Source of the DNA: Clostridiales bacterium
GTDB taxonomy: Bacteria > Bacillota > Clostridia > Lachnospirales > WQUN01
DNA: 20,374 nucleotides
Reading direction: 5' to 3'
Assembly: GCA_031269415.1 (NCBI GenBank)
Contig: JAISZF010000138.1
Span: forward strand, 1 to 20,374
Below the pieces are notes generated by a model. It was not told where the DNA came from. It searched no databases and worked only from the letters and a program-made list of their open reading frames with translations. The stretch's first letter is position 1. The number at the start of each line of letters is the position of its first letter. A program made the position numbers and the translations under genes. Below are positions 20,320-20,374 of this stretch, piece after piece.

Positions 20320-20374
20320 TTAAGCAATATACTTAACCATGTCTACCACTTTCGGCTGTAACGACCAGCCACTA
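20320..20374 (-). CDS. C-terminal end of an unidentified protein, cut by the right edge
   Basis: The minus strand reads SGWSLQPKVVDMVKYIA and then TAA (20322-20320). An open frame up to the window edge, ending about 155 bases before lacZ in the same direction, suggests the last codons of an upstream gene. Seventeen residues are too few to name it, and an open frame this short could also be chance. Confidence 0.35.
   Translation of the reverse strand, partial: SGWSLQPKVVDMVKYIA

Noticed and set aside
1..20374. CRISPR arrays, rRNA genes, complete insertion sequences
   Set aside because: No repeat-spacer pattern, no rRNA sequence, and no transposase frame with terminal repeats were seen.

Overview
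The window looks like chromosome from a spore-forming member of the Clostridia (Bacillota). The evidence is an 86-residue SpoVS, IspH fused to ribosomal-protein-S1-type repeats, the block baiN-like / aroH / cmk / plsC / ispH-S1, the block pta-ackA / rpmF-plsX-acpP-rnc, strong AGGAGG-type ribosome sites, sigma-A promoters with 17-bp spacers, and tRNAs without an encoded CCA. No species can be named from this.

Layout. (1) 1-3007, minus strand: a tripartite-type efflux operon of a lipoprotein adaptor with a very long coiled coil, overlapping the first ~474 codons of an RND permease that runs off the left edge. (2) 3126-3952, plus strand: a divergent pair, a NUDIX hydrolase and a small membrane protein with a very acidic tail. 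This pair meets the next operon at a shared 15-bp-stem terminator. (3) 9322-4005, minus strand: one tightly overlapped operon with its own promoter: BaiN/HI0933-type flavoprotein, an AroH chorismate mutase fused directly to cytidylate kinase, PlsC acyltransferase, IspH-S1 and a GNAT acetyltransferase. (4) 12116-9331, minus strand: promoter, structured leader, rpmF, an intrinsic terminator that may act as an attenuator, plsX, acpP, rnc, spoVS, terminator. (5) 14591-12294, minus strand: pta-ackA. (6) 14623-14888, plus strand: a consensus promoter, tRNA-Phe(GAA), tRNA-Gly(UCC) and terminator. (7) 14889-17219: a decaying tRNA-adjacent zone with repeat motifs, a HicA-like toxin remnant, a frameshifted Cys-rich remnant, an intact aldo/keto reductase, a coiled-coil gene fragment on the plus strand, and a response regulator broken by an internal deletion and a truncated 3' end. 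(8) 17232-20165, minus strand: a full-length GH2 beta-galactosidase with a candidate promoter and upstream repeats; 17 codons of another gene end just before the right edge.

Together the core genes cover phospholipid and fatty-acid synthesis (PlsX, ACP, PlsC), isoprenoid synthesis (IspH), RNA processing and translation (RNase III, L32, S1), pyrimidine nucleotides (Cmk), aromatic amino acids (AroH) and acetate/ATP metabolism (Pta, AckA). I did not find a clearly new multi-gene system. The most notable items are the linker-less AroH-Cmk fusion, the structured rpmF leader followed by a terminator inside the rpmF-plsX operon, and the scarred region between the tRNAs and lacZ.
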